Assembly: GCA_002753105.1 (NCBI GenBank)
Contig: PDZT01000008.1
Span: 1 to 44,960, forward strand
From: Deltaproteobacteria bacterium YD0425bin50
GTDB lineage: Bacteria > Desulfobacterota > Desulfobacteria > Desulfobacterales > YD0425bin50
Length of the DNA stretch: 44,960 bases
Reading direction: 5' to 3'
The position numbers and the translations under genes were made by a program. Positions 1 to 9,431 of the stretch are shown here, one piece after another; within the stretch, counting starts at the first letter, position 1; each line of letters begins with the position of its first letter. Below the pieces are notes generated by a model that was not told where the DNA came from, ran no database searches, and was given only the letters and a program-made list of their open reading frames with translations.

Positions 1-251
1 AGCGAATACTTAAAAAAAAATGTAACTTGCTGAGATGATGTTGCTATGATAACATCATAATATGACAATATTTTTTCATCTAATTCATGCTCTTGAATAA
101 AAGGGATCTGTTTGTCAAACCATAACGGCTATGATTCCTTAGAAAAAATGACAACCTTGTGACCTCTTTTTAATAATGAATGTGCTTGATGGAAAACAAC
201 TTTTACACCTCCGCAAAGACAAACAGATTCAAGTAAATAAGCGATATGCAT
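1..251 (-). pseudogene. Glycosyltransferase (GT4-like) N-terminus interrupted by in-frame TAG; runs off window edge
   Basis: Starting at the ATG at 251, which has an AGAGGA ribosome binding site 5 bases upstream, 40 codons encode a Rossmann-type N-terminus (MHIAYLLES...CGGVKVVFHQA) typical of GT4 sugar transferases. This includes the Gly-Gly acceptor/donor loop near residues 14-15. Codon 41 (131-129) is TAG. The same frame then stays open for 42 more codons to the window edge and still reads like the family: PLWFDKQIPF, then DVIIATSSQQV, the expected second beta strand. The start lies 7 bases after the stop of the preceding 823-aa glycosyltransferase, so it is the next gene of that operon. 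Either this is a recent nonsense mutation, a sequencing error, or amber readthrough; the remainder lies outside the window. Confidence 0.7.
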
Positions 252-258
252 ATTTCCT

Positions 259-2730
259 CTATTCTCTCCCGGATTTCAGATTCACCAAATCTGATAGCAT
301 CTTTAAGATTTTTGGGGCAATCGCACTAAAAGAATACGTTGAATGAACATATAAACGTCCAAAAGATGACATTTGTGTCCATATAGATTCTGAAGTATAA
401 AGATATACCATTTGTCGTACAAAATCGCTTGGGTTATCTGCAACAAGTATCTCTTTACCTTCCACAAGCCCCATCCCTTCTGCTGCAATGTTTGTTGCAA
501 CAACAGGGACACCATAACTTAAACTGCTCACTATTTTCCCTTTGGTACCTGCACCATATCGTAAAGGAGCTACGGACAATCTCACAGTGTTAAATAACTC
601 TTCCAAGTCCGGAATAAATCCCTTTATAATTACACTTCCACCAGCCAAATCCAAGATAGATTTGGGAATATTTGAGCCAGCTATAATAAAGTGACATTGA
701 GGAATTTTTTTTACTACTAAAGGCCAGATTGTAGATAAGAAAAACTGAATAGCATCGACATTAGGGGGATGACCAAACCCCCCAATAAAACAAATATCTT
801 TTCGATTTTCATAAGGAATAAGTTTTGGTTCGCTAAACTCTCTTATCATAGGAATAGTTGTCAGCTTAGCATCTGTAACCATAGAACGAATTAATTCTTC
901 TTCCGTTTTACTAATCGTAATAGTCATATCACTTGAACGAATCATTCGCAATTCAGTCAACCTTGTTTTCATTGCCTGCTTCATTATATCAGAATTTTTC
1001 TTAATTTCAGCTTCTCTTTGTTCGCGCAAAAAATGAATATCTACCGTATTGAAAACTAGTTTAGCACGGGGAGAATATCGCTTAACAAGATTCATCACTT
1101 TTTCTGCAACACTAACTCGAGAAAGAACGACGATATCAAATCGATCACCTTTGGCACGCAGATAGTCATCAATTGATAATGTATATGGTGCATAAATACA
1201 TTCAATTCCTAATCTCTGAAGAGATTCGGTATATTTGCCACAATATGAAAGATTAAATGGCAGAAAGGTAACTGCCCATTTATTTTTTACAATAACCTTT
1301 AAAAAGTTAAAACAATCTAACGAACCGGAATCTTGATCTGGCGTTGGTATTGTGGCATCAATCCATAGCAGACAATGATTCGCATATTTTTTGTATGTGA
1401 CGTATTCTTGAGGTTGGGGTTCAGAATGCGAAGCTAATGTTTCTTGCCAAAGATTAAAAAATTTATTCTGATTCACTAACTGATAACTTTTAACACCAGC
1501 ATTCACATCTGTACCTGATGAAATACCTTCAAAATGGACAATTTTAGAAAAAGGATTGTAAATACATTTCAAGCCAGCTTTTCGAACACGAAATGCCAGA
1601 TCTGTATCTTCATAATATGCAGGCTCGAACATTTGGTTGAACCCTTTTAATTGGCGCCACAATTCTATCGGAATGGCTATTGATGCGCCTGAACAATAAT
1701 CGACTTCTCGGCGATAATTATATTCGCATAAGTTCGGATTTTTTAAACGGCCAATATTATGTCCCGTGCCATCATTCCATATCATTGCCCCAGCTTCCTG
1801 GAGTCTTCCATCAGGATATAGCAGCATTGATCCGACCATTCCAATATCTGTATCCTCTATCATGGGTTTGATCAACTCATCTAACCAATGCGGTAAGGGT
1901 AAAGTGTCATTATTTAAAAAGCAGATATATTTACCTGAAGTCTCTTTGGCAGCAAGATTACATGATCTTAAAAAGCCATAGTTTTGATCATTACAAAGAT
2001 AAATTATACCCTGAATACTTTTCAGTTGTTCAGCAGTTTCATCGGTTGAGCAATCATTAATTATGATGACCTCAAAAGTGAATGAAGATGATTGGAGAAA
2101 TAGCCCTTTTAAACAATTCTGAGTATATTGCCAATTATTATATACAGGTATTATAATGCTGACATCAGGTTTTGCATTGTTAGAAAAAAAAATTTTCTTA
2201 ACATCTTGGATACGCTGCATTGTATCGGTAATAAGTAATAGGTGAGGATTGATACCAAGTTTGAATATATTAGGATTTTTTTGCAGATAGACCGACAAGT
2301 CAGTAATAGGAGGATATGAACGGCAACCTAATTTATAACCTATAAAAAGAAAATGAGTTAAAGGATTTAAGCCTGAATTCGCTACATCTGGATAGGAGTT
2401 CAGGTAATACATCGTATCAAAGAGAGGATGCGGATTATACCCCTTTTTCCAACCGATAGTTATATAGTGAAATAGAGGATTAATCGGTTTATCTGAAGTA
2501 TATTGTTTTTGATAAAATACTGTATCAAAAAGAGGATTTGGCTTTCTGCCCTGTTGCCAGCCAAACGAGATAAAATGTGAGAGAGGGTCAATACCTGAAA
2601 GCTTAACATCTGGATATTTTCGCATATAGTATTCTTGATCAAACAATCTGCTCTGAATAATCTCAATATTAATTCGATGCCAACTCAAATTATAACTATC
2701 CACAACTAACGCCCAATCCAAATACCACAA
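259..2730 (-). CDS. Bifunctional GT2-GT4 glycosyltransferase with N-terminal repeats
   Basis: This is an 823-aa, probably cytoplasmic, protein that should add sugars to a surface polysaccharide or glycoprotein glycan. Residues ~28-165 hold three to four ~38-aa repeats (LFDxxYY..YPDV....NPLxHF...GxxxGRxP), seen in large glycan-biosynthesis proteins. Residues ~189-440 are a GT2 domain: VSIIIPVYNN, the acidic IIINDCSTDE, the NND nucleotide-sugar motif near 272, and the late EDTDLAFR acceptor motif near 380. Residues ~461-823 are a GT4 domain with FIGGFGHPPN near 654 and VAPLRYGAGTKGK near 724. The start is a TTG two bases after the upstream gene's stop; a stop lies just upstream in frame, so TTG is the earliest possible start. 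The first ATG is at residue 36, inside the first repeat. Substrates cannot be read from sequence. Confidence 0.88.
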   Translation of the reverse strand: MWYLDWALVVDSYNLSWHRINIEIIQSRLFDQEYYMRKYPDVKLSGIDPLSHFISFGWQQGRKPNPLFDTVFYQKQYTSDKPINPLFHYITIGWKKGYNPHPLFDTMYYLNSYPDVANSGLNPLTHFLFIGYKLGCRSYPPITDLSVYLQKNPNIFKLGINPHLLLITDTMQRIQDVKKIFFSNNAKPDVSIIIPVYNNWQYTQNCLKGLFLQSSSFTFEVIIINDCSTDETAEQLKSIQGIIYLCNDQNYGFLRSCNLAAKETSGKYICFLNNDTLPLPHWLDELIKPMIEDTDIGMVGSMLLYPDGRLQEAGAMIWNDGTGHNIGRLKNPNLCEYNYRREVDYCSGASIAIPIELWRQLKGFNQMFEPAYYEDTDLAFRVRKAGLKCIYNPFSKIVHFEGISSGTDVNAGVKSYQLVNQNKFFNLWQETLASHSEPQPQEYVTYKKYANHCLLWIDATIPTPDQDSGSLDCFNFLKVIVKNKWAVTFLPFNLSYCGKYTESLQRLGIECIYAPYTLSIDDYLRAKGDRFDIVVLSRVSVAEKVMNLVKRYSPRAKLVFNTVDIHFLREQREAEIKKNSDIMKQAMKTRLTELRMIRSSDMTITISKTEEELIRSMVTDAKLTTIPMIREFSEPKLIPYENRKDICFIGGFGHPPNVDAIQFFLSTIWPLVVKKIPQCHFIIAGSNIPKSILDLAGGSVIIKGFIPDLEELFNTVRLSVAPLRYGAGTKGKIVSSLSYGVPVVATNIAAEGMGLVEGKEILVADNPSDFVRQMVYLYTSESIWTQMSSFGRLYVHSTYSFSAIAPKILKMLSDLVNLKSGRE

Positions 2731-2732
2731 TT

Positions 2733-5700
2733 TTACTTGATATTAAACTGTATAGTTTTTGTTAATTTATTCCATCTATAATAATATTTCTCAATGAGGT
2801 AATCGTTCCATTTATCGCGCATATATTCAATTTCCGAAGCTTCGGGATTCCGTTGCTTCTTTTCATAGCTTACAATCGCATTGGTATCTGCAGATAATAA
2901 AGTTCGCCACCCTCTTTTTTGCGCCGCAAGACAAAAATCAACATCACTAAAATAGTTAGGAAGGCTTTCATCAAATCCCCCAATTTCTCTAAAAATTTCT
3001 CTGCGCACTACCATACATTCACCAGATACAGCCGATACGTTACGAGTTACAATAAGTTCATTGCAATCACCACTCGTTTGGATTGCATAGGCAATATGGT
3101 CTGGATCAACAACAAAACCGTTATGATAAATAGTATTGTTAGTTTTTAAGAGTAGTGCGCCAATAATCCCAATATTTTCAAAACTGAACTGATTAACTAT
3201 AGTCTGGATACTGTCGGGTGATGAAAAAATGATCTCAGGATTTAAAAACATATAGATATCTGCCGTACTCTTCGTTTCTGCAATATTATTTAATAGTGAC
3301 CAATTATCTTCTGCATTGGGCTCATAACATATTGAAATTCCTTCTTTTTGGAACCGATTGAGTAAAATTTTCTTTAATTTGTATTCACTGGAGTTGTCTA
3401 TGATGGTAATTTCTTTGCAAGGATAATTACTTAAAGTTAAAGATTTCAAGCAGTTGTATAATGAATTTGTGTCATCTTTTGCGATGATAAAGATATGAAT
3501 AGATGGAGAAATATGAGTCTGGGGACGAATAATAAACCCCACACCATTAGGTCTGGCTTGAATATCCAAAATAACATTATCCTTTTTTTGAGCCTTAGCA
3601 TGAAATCGAGAATGATATTCCTGCAAGATATCTAAGCACTTGTCTTTGATCCAAGGTTTGGCTTCAATACTAAATGCCACAGAATCTTGAATAGCTCTCC
3701 AGCCATAAAGTTGTTGTTTAATATGGTGAACATCTTTTTCAGAAACTTCAGCAGCGATTCGCAGGCATAAATCCCAATCTTGAACCCCATTAAGTATAGA
3801 TCGCATTCCTCCCAGTTTTTTCCATAAACTATGCTCAATAATGGATAAGTGATTAATATAATTCCAAAATAAAAGCGTTTCAGGTGACCAATCAGGTTTA
3901 TTATGATAATATAAAGGTTTCCCATCAGGATCAATAGTTTGAGAGTCTGTATATATAAATTTATAATTTGTGTCTGATAGCGCAAGTGCAGTAGCACAAA
4001 GTGCATCTGGATATAACCAGTCATCATGGTCCATTAATGCCAAGTACTCACCAGTTGCTAATGCAGCAGCTTGATTGATAGCCTCTGAAATACCGATATT
4101 ATCGTCAAAACGTTTATATTTAATTTTACCTTCCTCGTTCAGTATGATAAAGATATCTTCGATAATTTGTTTTACTTCGATGGACGAAGAGGCATCATCC
4201 ACAATACATAATTCCCAATAGGGATAGATTTGAGCTTGAATCGATTGCAGAGCTTCAATTAATATTTCTGGTGGCGGGTTATGCACAGCCATCACAATTG
4301 AAAAAATAGGCTTCACCTTGAGACTATAAGCTGCGAGGGTTGAAATGATTGTATCTAAGTCATTGCTTACAATACCAATTTTTTTGGGCAGTTCTAATAA
4401 TCGTTTCTCCAAATAGTTAAATCTGGTTTTTACATTTTCAAGTTCTTTGACTCTTGATTGAAGATTCTCAATATCTTGATGGTGTTGGCTTAACTGAAGC
4501 GATTGATCAGAGAGGTTCTTACGCATTTCAACTCGTAACAAATTCAATTGGTTGAGATGTTCGGGGGTTATTTTTTGAAGAATTTTTTGATAAACAGCAA
4601 TTGATGTAATATGGTACTCTTTACGAATGTGACTCGTCTTGATGTCTTGGTCAAAATATCTATATTCAGCAGTCACATTATCAATATGCCCAAAAGAAAA
4701 TCCGGAAAATTGAGCACAAAGCAAAAAATACCAGTCTTCGTATGCGATCAAATCTTCATCAAATGAAACCGCTTTAAATACTTGACGCCGAATTAAGAGG
4801 GTATTTAATGGGATATAATTTTCCAATAGAAGTAAAGATGGTTCATATTCCTCGTTATAGACCATCTCTTCCTTGATTCTCTGAATTGAATCATTTCCTC
4901 TTACGCATTGAACTAAACTAGCTCCACAGTACGCAATATCAATATGACGTTCTGCATGAAGAAATTCAAGTAATCCCTCATAATGTTCAGGTAAAACAAT
5001 ATCATCTTCATCTAAAAAAGCGATAGAAGGCAAGATTACAATAGAAAATCCTAAATTCAGGTTTGCACCGCGACTTCCCTTAACACCTTGTATAATCTTC
5101 ACATCAAGATAGTTAAACTCATCTCTTAAGATCAAGGCTGTATCAGAAAACCAAACAATAATCACTTCTATCTGAGTATATGTTTGATGAACAAGAGATT
5201 CTAACGCATGATTTAACAATAATTGATCATCGGATCTCACCAAGACACTAATTAGAGGGCGCTGTTCGAAAAAATTTTCTCGACTTCCATTCCATGGAAA
5301 AACCAAAAAACCTTCACCATATCTGCAGTTCGCAACACTGCCTCTAAACATCGCTAACGTTTCAGCATGTCTTAAATAATTATATTCAGAGAATATATGT
5401 TTATAACAAATCGTTGCTTTCTGTTTCAAAAAAAATGTTTCGGAAATATTTTCTATATGGTTAATTTGCTGAGGCGAATCCACTTCATAGAAGTGGAGCT
5501 TGGTTTCTATTGTAATCTTGCCTTCTATCGCTTTAATAAATCCTCGTGTCACTCTACGCCTCGTATCATCTGCATCATTTGGAGAAGGTAACAAGACAAT
5601 ATTGGGGCGAAGATCAATCATAACACGCCGGTAATCTCCAATGATATTGCCACTCAGAGGTATAGATTGAGTTTGATAAGGCCAAAACTCAACATTTTCT

Positions 5701-8048
5701 TTCCCAATTCCCAAAACAGATAATCCTGAATAAACTTTTTCAATGTCAAGCTTTGTTTTATCCCCACCCACTATGATCACTTTAAGATAGCATTGGGTAA
5801 ACTTAAGCGATAATGCCATAAAACCACCTGCACCAAGTAACTCATCACCTGCTTGAGCAGCAAAAATAACCATTCGGGTTTTAAGCATACCAAGAATACC
5901 CTTGGATACTACAGGCTTGTGGTCATTTCTTAAAGATTCAACTTGAATATTTTTGTTTTTTTGAAAATATCCTAAACCGAACTTGGCAAAAACATCCTTT
6001 AAATTAATAATTTTTTCCCATTTACCATAGATAAAATTCTGTTGATCAAGTAAATTACCAAGGGATTTATAGACCTGATCATAATAATTTTCAGGATTGT
6101 TCCCTTTATATTTAAGGGCATTTTCTCTATATTTATTTAGAATTGATCTATCAATGATGATTTTTTTTAATTCATCGAGAATTGCATTTGCTGTGATTGG
6201 ATGTGGTAAAATAAGACCAGCCTCCGATTCTTCAACGCGTTCACGGAATGCACCGATGTCAGGAACAATAACCGGTCGTCCCATAAACATAGTTTCGGAA
6301 AGTACATAACTAAAGGTTTCAGGCCATAGTGCTGGAATAACTACAATATCTATGTTATATTTTATGAATAATTCTGGTAGTTCATTGTAATCATAGCTGC
6401 CTGTGATAATAAAATTTTCTTCTTGATTAAGAATGGTAGGTTGAAGATCGTGATATCCTATTAAAATCCATCGGATGGCAAGCGATTCTTTTCTGGACTG
6501 ATCGACACATTGTTTTACAATTTTACTGCCTTTTTTCTGAGCTAATGCACCGATAAACGCAACATTTAAAACTTTATCTTGATTATTGATTTCGGGTATT
6601 GATTTGAAAGAATTATATTCCGGGTGTGGATGTATATCTATATCAATCGTAGGGAAATAAGTATTAAAATATTCTTTTGAAGCATATGAAGGAGTAATCA
6701 CTTTTCTGGCGGATTTAAGAAAACTTAAATTATCTTTACGGAATAAATCGATCACCGGGATATCATTACTAAAAAATAATTTACCATATTTCGTAATACA
6801 CCCTTGGCAGTTAAAATGCGGATCAAAACCGCAGAACTGATTTTTTTCTTCAATAAACCCTGACCAGTTAGGGCAGAACATAAAATAATCATGAAGTGTG
6901 ACATCATAGGTAAGCTCTGCGGCTTGGGCAAGCCGATAAATGTCATTTGAGTAGCCGCCAATGTGATGAAAATGAATATGAACGACATACAGGTATTTTA
7001 AAAGTTCAACCAGATCGGTTAACCATTCTTTTGAGTTAAGAACAATTGAGAATTCTTCTTCATCCGATGATATCAGACAAACTCCCTGTGTATCATTGGG
7101 TTTCAAAATAAATATTTTCAATGTATGATCTGCTAAAAGCCCACTAAGATCATCAATATGTTTAGCAATTCCACCTCCAAATTTATGTGTAACTAACACT
7201 ATACTTTTTTGGTAGAACCTATTCAATCTTAATAAATCAACCCGTCGTCTAAATATCCAAAGAGGATCGGACTTAATAAATTGATCGATTTTTTCATTGT
7301 AATCAGGATACAAACGGTTAATATCTTCAAGTGCCTGTTGAAGTCTTTCTTTTTTTTCTTCTGCATCAAAGGAAACTCCCTCTTTATGATAAATAAAGGT
7401 ATTGACAGCTACCAAATGCCGCCCCCCTATTTTAAGACACATCATACAGAAATCGTTTTCCTCACCATAGCCTCTTTTGAAAAGAACGTCATCATAACCG
7501 CCAATTTGTTCAAGATATTTACGCTTGATATAAAGACAAAATCCTACACCAGTTGGTATTTCAACAGTATTGTCTTCGTCCTGAAAATATATTTCTTCAA
7601 AAAAAGAATTGATTTGATCAACTGAAAAACCTTTATACAAATCGTTATGTTTGCATATGACAGGATAACTACATATGGTAGCCGCGTTTGACATGGGTGT
7701 AACAGTAGCTATATTATCTGAGGAATATGCCATCGATTGAAGTTTTTCAACCCAGCCATTAGTTACACAGGTATCACTATTTAGAAGTATTACATCTTTT
7801 TGTTTATCAAATTCAAAACCTATATTTACGCTTCTTACATATCCGAAATTTTCTTCATTTTCGATGAGAAACATGTTTGCGTGTTTATTAATGGTGTCAT
7901 CAAAATATTCTTTGAATTCTACTAGAGGAGAAGCATCATTAATAATCAATATTTTGAATTTTTCAGAATATTTTATAACAGATTCTACACAAATTTTTGT
8001 TTCTGCAAATCCCTTATACACTGGAATAATGATATAAACCTCTTTCAT
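2733..8048 (-). CDS. Giant multi-domain glycosyltransferase (GT2-GT4-degenerate PIG-L-GT2-coiled coil-GT2-GT2)
   Basis: This 1,771-aa protein has several sugar-transfer modules. In order: GT2 (~1-260; YIIIPVYKG, LIINDASP, LLNSDT); GT4 (~280-670; THKFGGGIAKH, the LALRW-like middle and ALWPETFSYVLSE); a PIG-L/LmbE-like domain (~725-900); GT2 (~930-1150; FLDEDD near 1011); a coiled coil (~1185-1225); GT2 (~1250-1490; MDHDDW near 1338); GT2 (~1513-1770; FLNPE near 1600, GGFDESLPNYFSDVDFC near 1697). The PIG-L domain has AQAGDE where active deacetylases have HPDDE, and DADDT in place of the second His-containing motif, so its metal site is probably lost. It lies directly upstream of the GT2-GT4 gene in one operon, which suggests they build the same glycan. 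Start ATG at 8048, with only a weak GGTTGAG upstream. Confidence 0.88.
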   Translation of the reverse strand: MKEVYIIIPVYKGFAETKICVESVIKYSEKFKILIINDASPLVEFKEYFDDTINKHANMFLIENEENFGYVRSVNIGFEFDKQKDVILLNSDTCVTNGWVEKLQSMAYSSDNIATVTPMSNAATICSYPVICKHNDLYKGFSVDQINSFFEEIYFQDEDNTVEIPTGVGFCLYIKRKYLEQIGGYDDVLFKRGYGEENDFCMMCLKIGGRHLVAVNTFIYHKEGVSFDAEEKKERLQQALEDINRLYPDYNEKIDQFIKSDPLWIFRRRVDLLRLNRFYQKSIVLVTHKFGGGIAKHIDDLSGLLADHTLKIFILKPNDTQGVCLISSDEEEFSIVLNSKEWLTDLVELLKYLYVVHIHFHHIGGYSNDIYRLAQAAELTYDVTLHDYFMFCPNWSGFIEEKNQFCGFDPHFNCQGCITKYGKLFFSNDIPVIDLFRKDNLSFLKSARKVITPSYASKEYFNTYFPTIDIDIHPHPEYNSFKSIPEINNQDKVLNVAFIGALAQKKGSKIVKQCVDQSRKESLAIRWILIGYHDLQPTILNQEENFIITGSYDYNELPELFIKYNIDIVVIPALWPETFSYVLSETMFMGRPVIVPDIGAFRERVEESEAGLILPHPITANAILDELKKIIIDRSILNKYRENALKYKGNNPENYYDQVYKSLGNLLDQQNFIYGKWEKIINLKDVFAKFGLGYFQKNKNIQVESLRNDHKPVVSKGILGMLKTRMVIFAAQAGDELLGAGGFMALSLKFTQCYLKVIIVGGDKTKLDIEKVYSGLSVLGIGKENVEFWPYQTQSIPLSGNIIGDYRRVMIDLRPNIVLLPSPNDADDTRRRVTRGFIKAIEGKITIETKLHFYEVDSPQQINHIENISETFFLKQKATICYKHIFSEYNYLRHAETLAMFRGSVANCRYGEGFLVFPWNGSRENFFEQRPLISVLVRSDDQLLLNHALESLVHQTYTQIEVIIVWFSDTALILRDEFNYLDVKIIQGVKGSRGANLNLGFSIVILPSIAFLDEDDIVLPEHYEGLLEFLHAERHIDIAYCGASLVQCVRGNDSIQRIKEEMVYNEEYEPSLLLLENYIPLNTLLIRRQVFKAVSFDEDLIAYEDWYFLLCAQFSGFSFGHIDNVTAEYRYFDQDIKTSHIRKEYHITSIAVYQKILQKITPEHLNQLNLLRVEMRKNLSDQSLQLSQHHQDIENLQSRVKELENVKTRFNYLEKRLLELPKKIGIVSNDLDTIISTLAAYSLKVKPIFSIVMAVHNPPPEILIEALQSIQAQIYPYWELCIVDDASSSIEVKQIIEDIFIILNEEGKIKYKRFDDNIGISEAINQAAALATGEYLALMDHDDWLYPDALCATALALSDTNYKFIYTDSQTIDPDGKPLYYHNKPDWSPETLLFWNYINHLSIIEHSLWKKLGGMRSILNGVQDWDLCLRIAAEVSEKDVHHIKQQLYGWRAIQDSVAFSIEAKPWIKDKCLDILQEYHSRFHAKAQKKDNVILDIQARPNGVGFIIRPQTHISPSIHIFIIAKDDTNSLYNCLKSLTLSNYPCKEITIIDNSSEYKLKKILLNRFQKEGISICYEPNAEDNWSLLNNIAETKSTADIYMFLNPEIIFSSPDSIQTIVNQFSFENIGIIGALLLKTNNTIYHNGFVVDPDHIAYAIQTSGDCNELIVTRNVSAVSGECMVVRREIFREIGGFDESLPNYFSDVDFCLAAQKRGWRTLLSADTNAIVSYEKKQRNPEASEIEYMRDKWNDYLIEKYYYRWNKLTKTIQFNIK

Positions 8049-8100
8049 CTCAACCCATTTTCTTTTTGATTATGTTCAAGATAAGGAACTTAAACTAACA

Positions 8101-8700
8101 TTAAACCACTTTTATACATCTTTTAATGTCTTTCCAAAAAGACATATTCAAATCTTCTGGAAATATTGAAAAACGATATACATCTACCCTTTGTTGGCCA
8201 TCAATCAAAATTTCTTTCATTAGTACAGCCTCAGGTTTCCAATCTCTTTTTTTTAAACTATCAAGGAACCTCGTATTATTACCAATAACATAAAAGTAAA
8301 GCTTTTCTAAATGAAGCTCATTAAATGAAAATGAAACAGCTTTCCAGATCACTTCAAAACATAATCGATAGAAGCCTTGTTGAATAACTACAAAACTAAG
8401 TTCTGCTTTTTTATTATAATAATCAATTGATTGTAAACTCACTAGACCAATTGGTTGTTTATTCGGTTTCGTTAAAATTAAACATTCAATTTCAATAGGT
8501 GGATCGATCTCATTTTTAAATATGATATATTCTTTTAACTTTTGCTCTGTAGGGCATAAATAGGCTAAGTAAGGCTTATAAGAAAACAAAAGTTTGTTTT
8601 TTAACCATGTAAACATTAACTCAACATCGCTACTTTGAATTATATGAAGATAGGAGTATCGCCCCTCATGCAAACTATACTCGTGATCGACACTGTTCAT
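8101..8700 (-). CDS. GNAT-family N-acetyltransferase (RimJ-like)
   Basis: The 199-aa product looks like an acetyltransferase of the Acetyltransf_3/RimJ type, which uses acetyl-CoA to modify an amino group on a sugar nucleotide, peptide or protein. Visible features are the N-terminal LHIIQSSDVELMFTWLKNK segment, the PIGLVSLQSIDYYNKKAELSF strand pair, a degenerate acetyl-CoA loop (VIQQGFYRLCFEVI), and the C-terminal LHLEKLYFYVIGNNTR...LKKRDWKPEAV typical of this family. I chose the ATG at 8700 because AAGGAT lies about 9 bases upstream; an in-frame ATG at 8766 would add 22 residues but has no ribosome binding site. It sits 52 bases upstream of the giant glycosyltransferase gene on the same strand, so a role in making an N-acetylated sugar for the glycan is plausible but unproven. 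Confidence 0.75.
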   Translation of the reverse strand: MNSVDHEYSLHEGRYSYLHIIQSSDVELMFTWLKNKLLFSYKPYLAYLCPTEQKLKEYIIFKNEIDPPIEIECLILTKPNKQPIGLVSLQSIDYYNKKAELSFVVIQQGFYRLCFEVIWKAVSFSFNELHLEKLYFYVIGNNTRFLDSLKKRDWKPEAVLMKEILIDGQQRVDVYRFSIFPEDLNMSFWKDIKRCIKVV

Positions 8701-8938
8701 TTTAAAACTATCCTTTACGAAACTGCTTTTCCAATACACAGAGCCTTTCCCAAAAAAGGGTATCATTCAATAGGCAGTGCATAACAAGTAATGCTGATGA
8801 CAAATTTATGACGCAAAAAAAATTCGTCATATTTGATGTACATGTTGGGAGATTGATCATCAATTCAGCCATTGATTTATTTTGATCAACAACAAAAAAA
8901 ATGGACACAAAGATGCTCAACTCCCATATTTATTATCT

Positions 8939-9382
8939 TTAGACCAACATCCATTCAGTCAACATGTTATGCAGGTTGGAAATATTTGTAGGTATACCTA
9001 TTACTGAAACATCAGAATTATTAAACACTGTCGGTGTTACATCCGATGGTGTTGTACCTATACTTGAGCCTCCAAGTGTAGCTGAGTTCATCGCGGTCAG
9101 AGACAATGTTGCTGAACCATCTGCAAACCTTAATGTACAATCTTGATTTAAACTCGCGAACGTAACCGTATATGCCCCATTGGTCACAGTAATTTTCGTT
9201 CCTTCAACCATAAAGTCATAATCTGAAATATTTCCTTCAAAGTCCACTTCTTCCAGACTTGCATCCAAATTAATATTTGGAGTACCACTAATCAGAATAT
9301 GCTCAAAACCTGAGGCTCCGTAAACAGTTGCATTATTTGTAAGTGCAAAAGTTTCATTTGCATTAAGATATATTTGTGCCAT
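8939..9382 (-). CDS. Small beta-rich protein resembling an isolated RTX/S-layer-type domain
   Basis: This is a 147-aa protein with no signal peptide and no predicted membrane segment. It is made mostly of short beta strands: NNATVYGASGFEHILISG, LDASLEEVDFEGNISDY, VTNGAYTVTF and LRFADGSATLSLT. That pattern matches a domain commonly found in the C-terminal part of RTX or S-layer-like exported proteins (GTAGNE...VDQNVE..F.G...Y...FADGTA), but here it stands almost alone. The ATG at 9382 is preceded by AAGGAGG at ideal spacing; an in-frame ATG at 9418 lacks such a site. The C-terminus (HNMLTEWMLV) is mildly hydrophobic and could be a type I secretion signal, which is a guess. It lies between glycosyltransferases and large secreted proteins, so a cell-surface role fits. 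No function can be assigned. Confidence 0.7.
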   Translation of the reverse strand: MAQIYLNANETFALTNNATVYGASGFEHILISGTPNINLDASLEEVDFEGNISDYDFMVEGTKITVTNGAYTVTFASLNQDCTLRFADGSATLSLTAMNSATLGGSSIGTTPSDVTPTVFNNSDVSVIGIPTNISNLHNMLTEWMLV

Positions 9383-9431
9383 GTTAAACCTCCTTATCAT
9401 GTTAGATATTAACCACAACCATAAAAAAAAT

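Noticed and set aside
7281-7625. 114-codon plus-strand frame opposite the giant glycosyltransferase
   Set aside because: Its translation (Phe/Lys/Ile-rich) resembles no family, and the minus-strand GT2 domain explains the coding signal.
8708-8920. 70-codon minus-strand frame upstream of the GNAT gene
   Set aside because: No ribosome binding site, a composition like random AT-rich DNA, and overlap with the GNAT 5' end in another frame.
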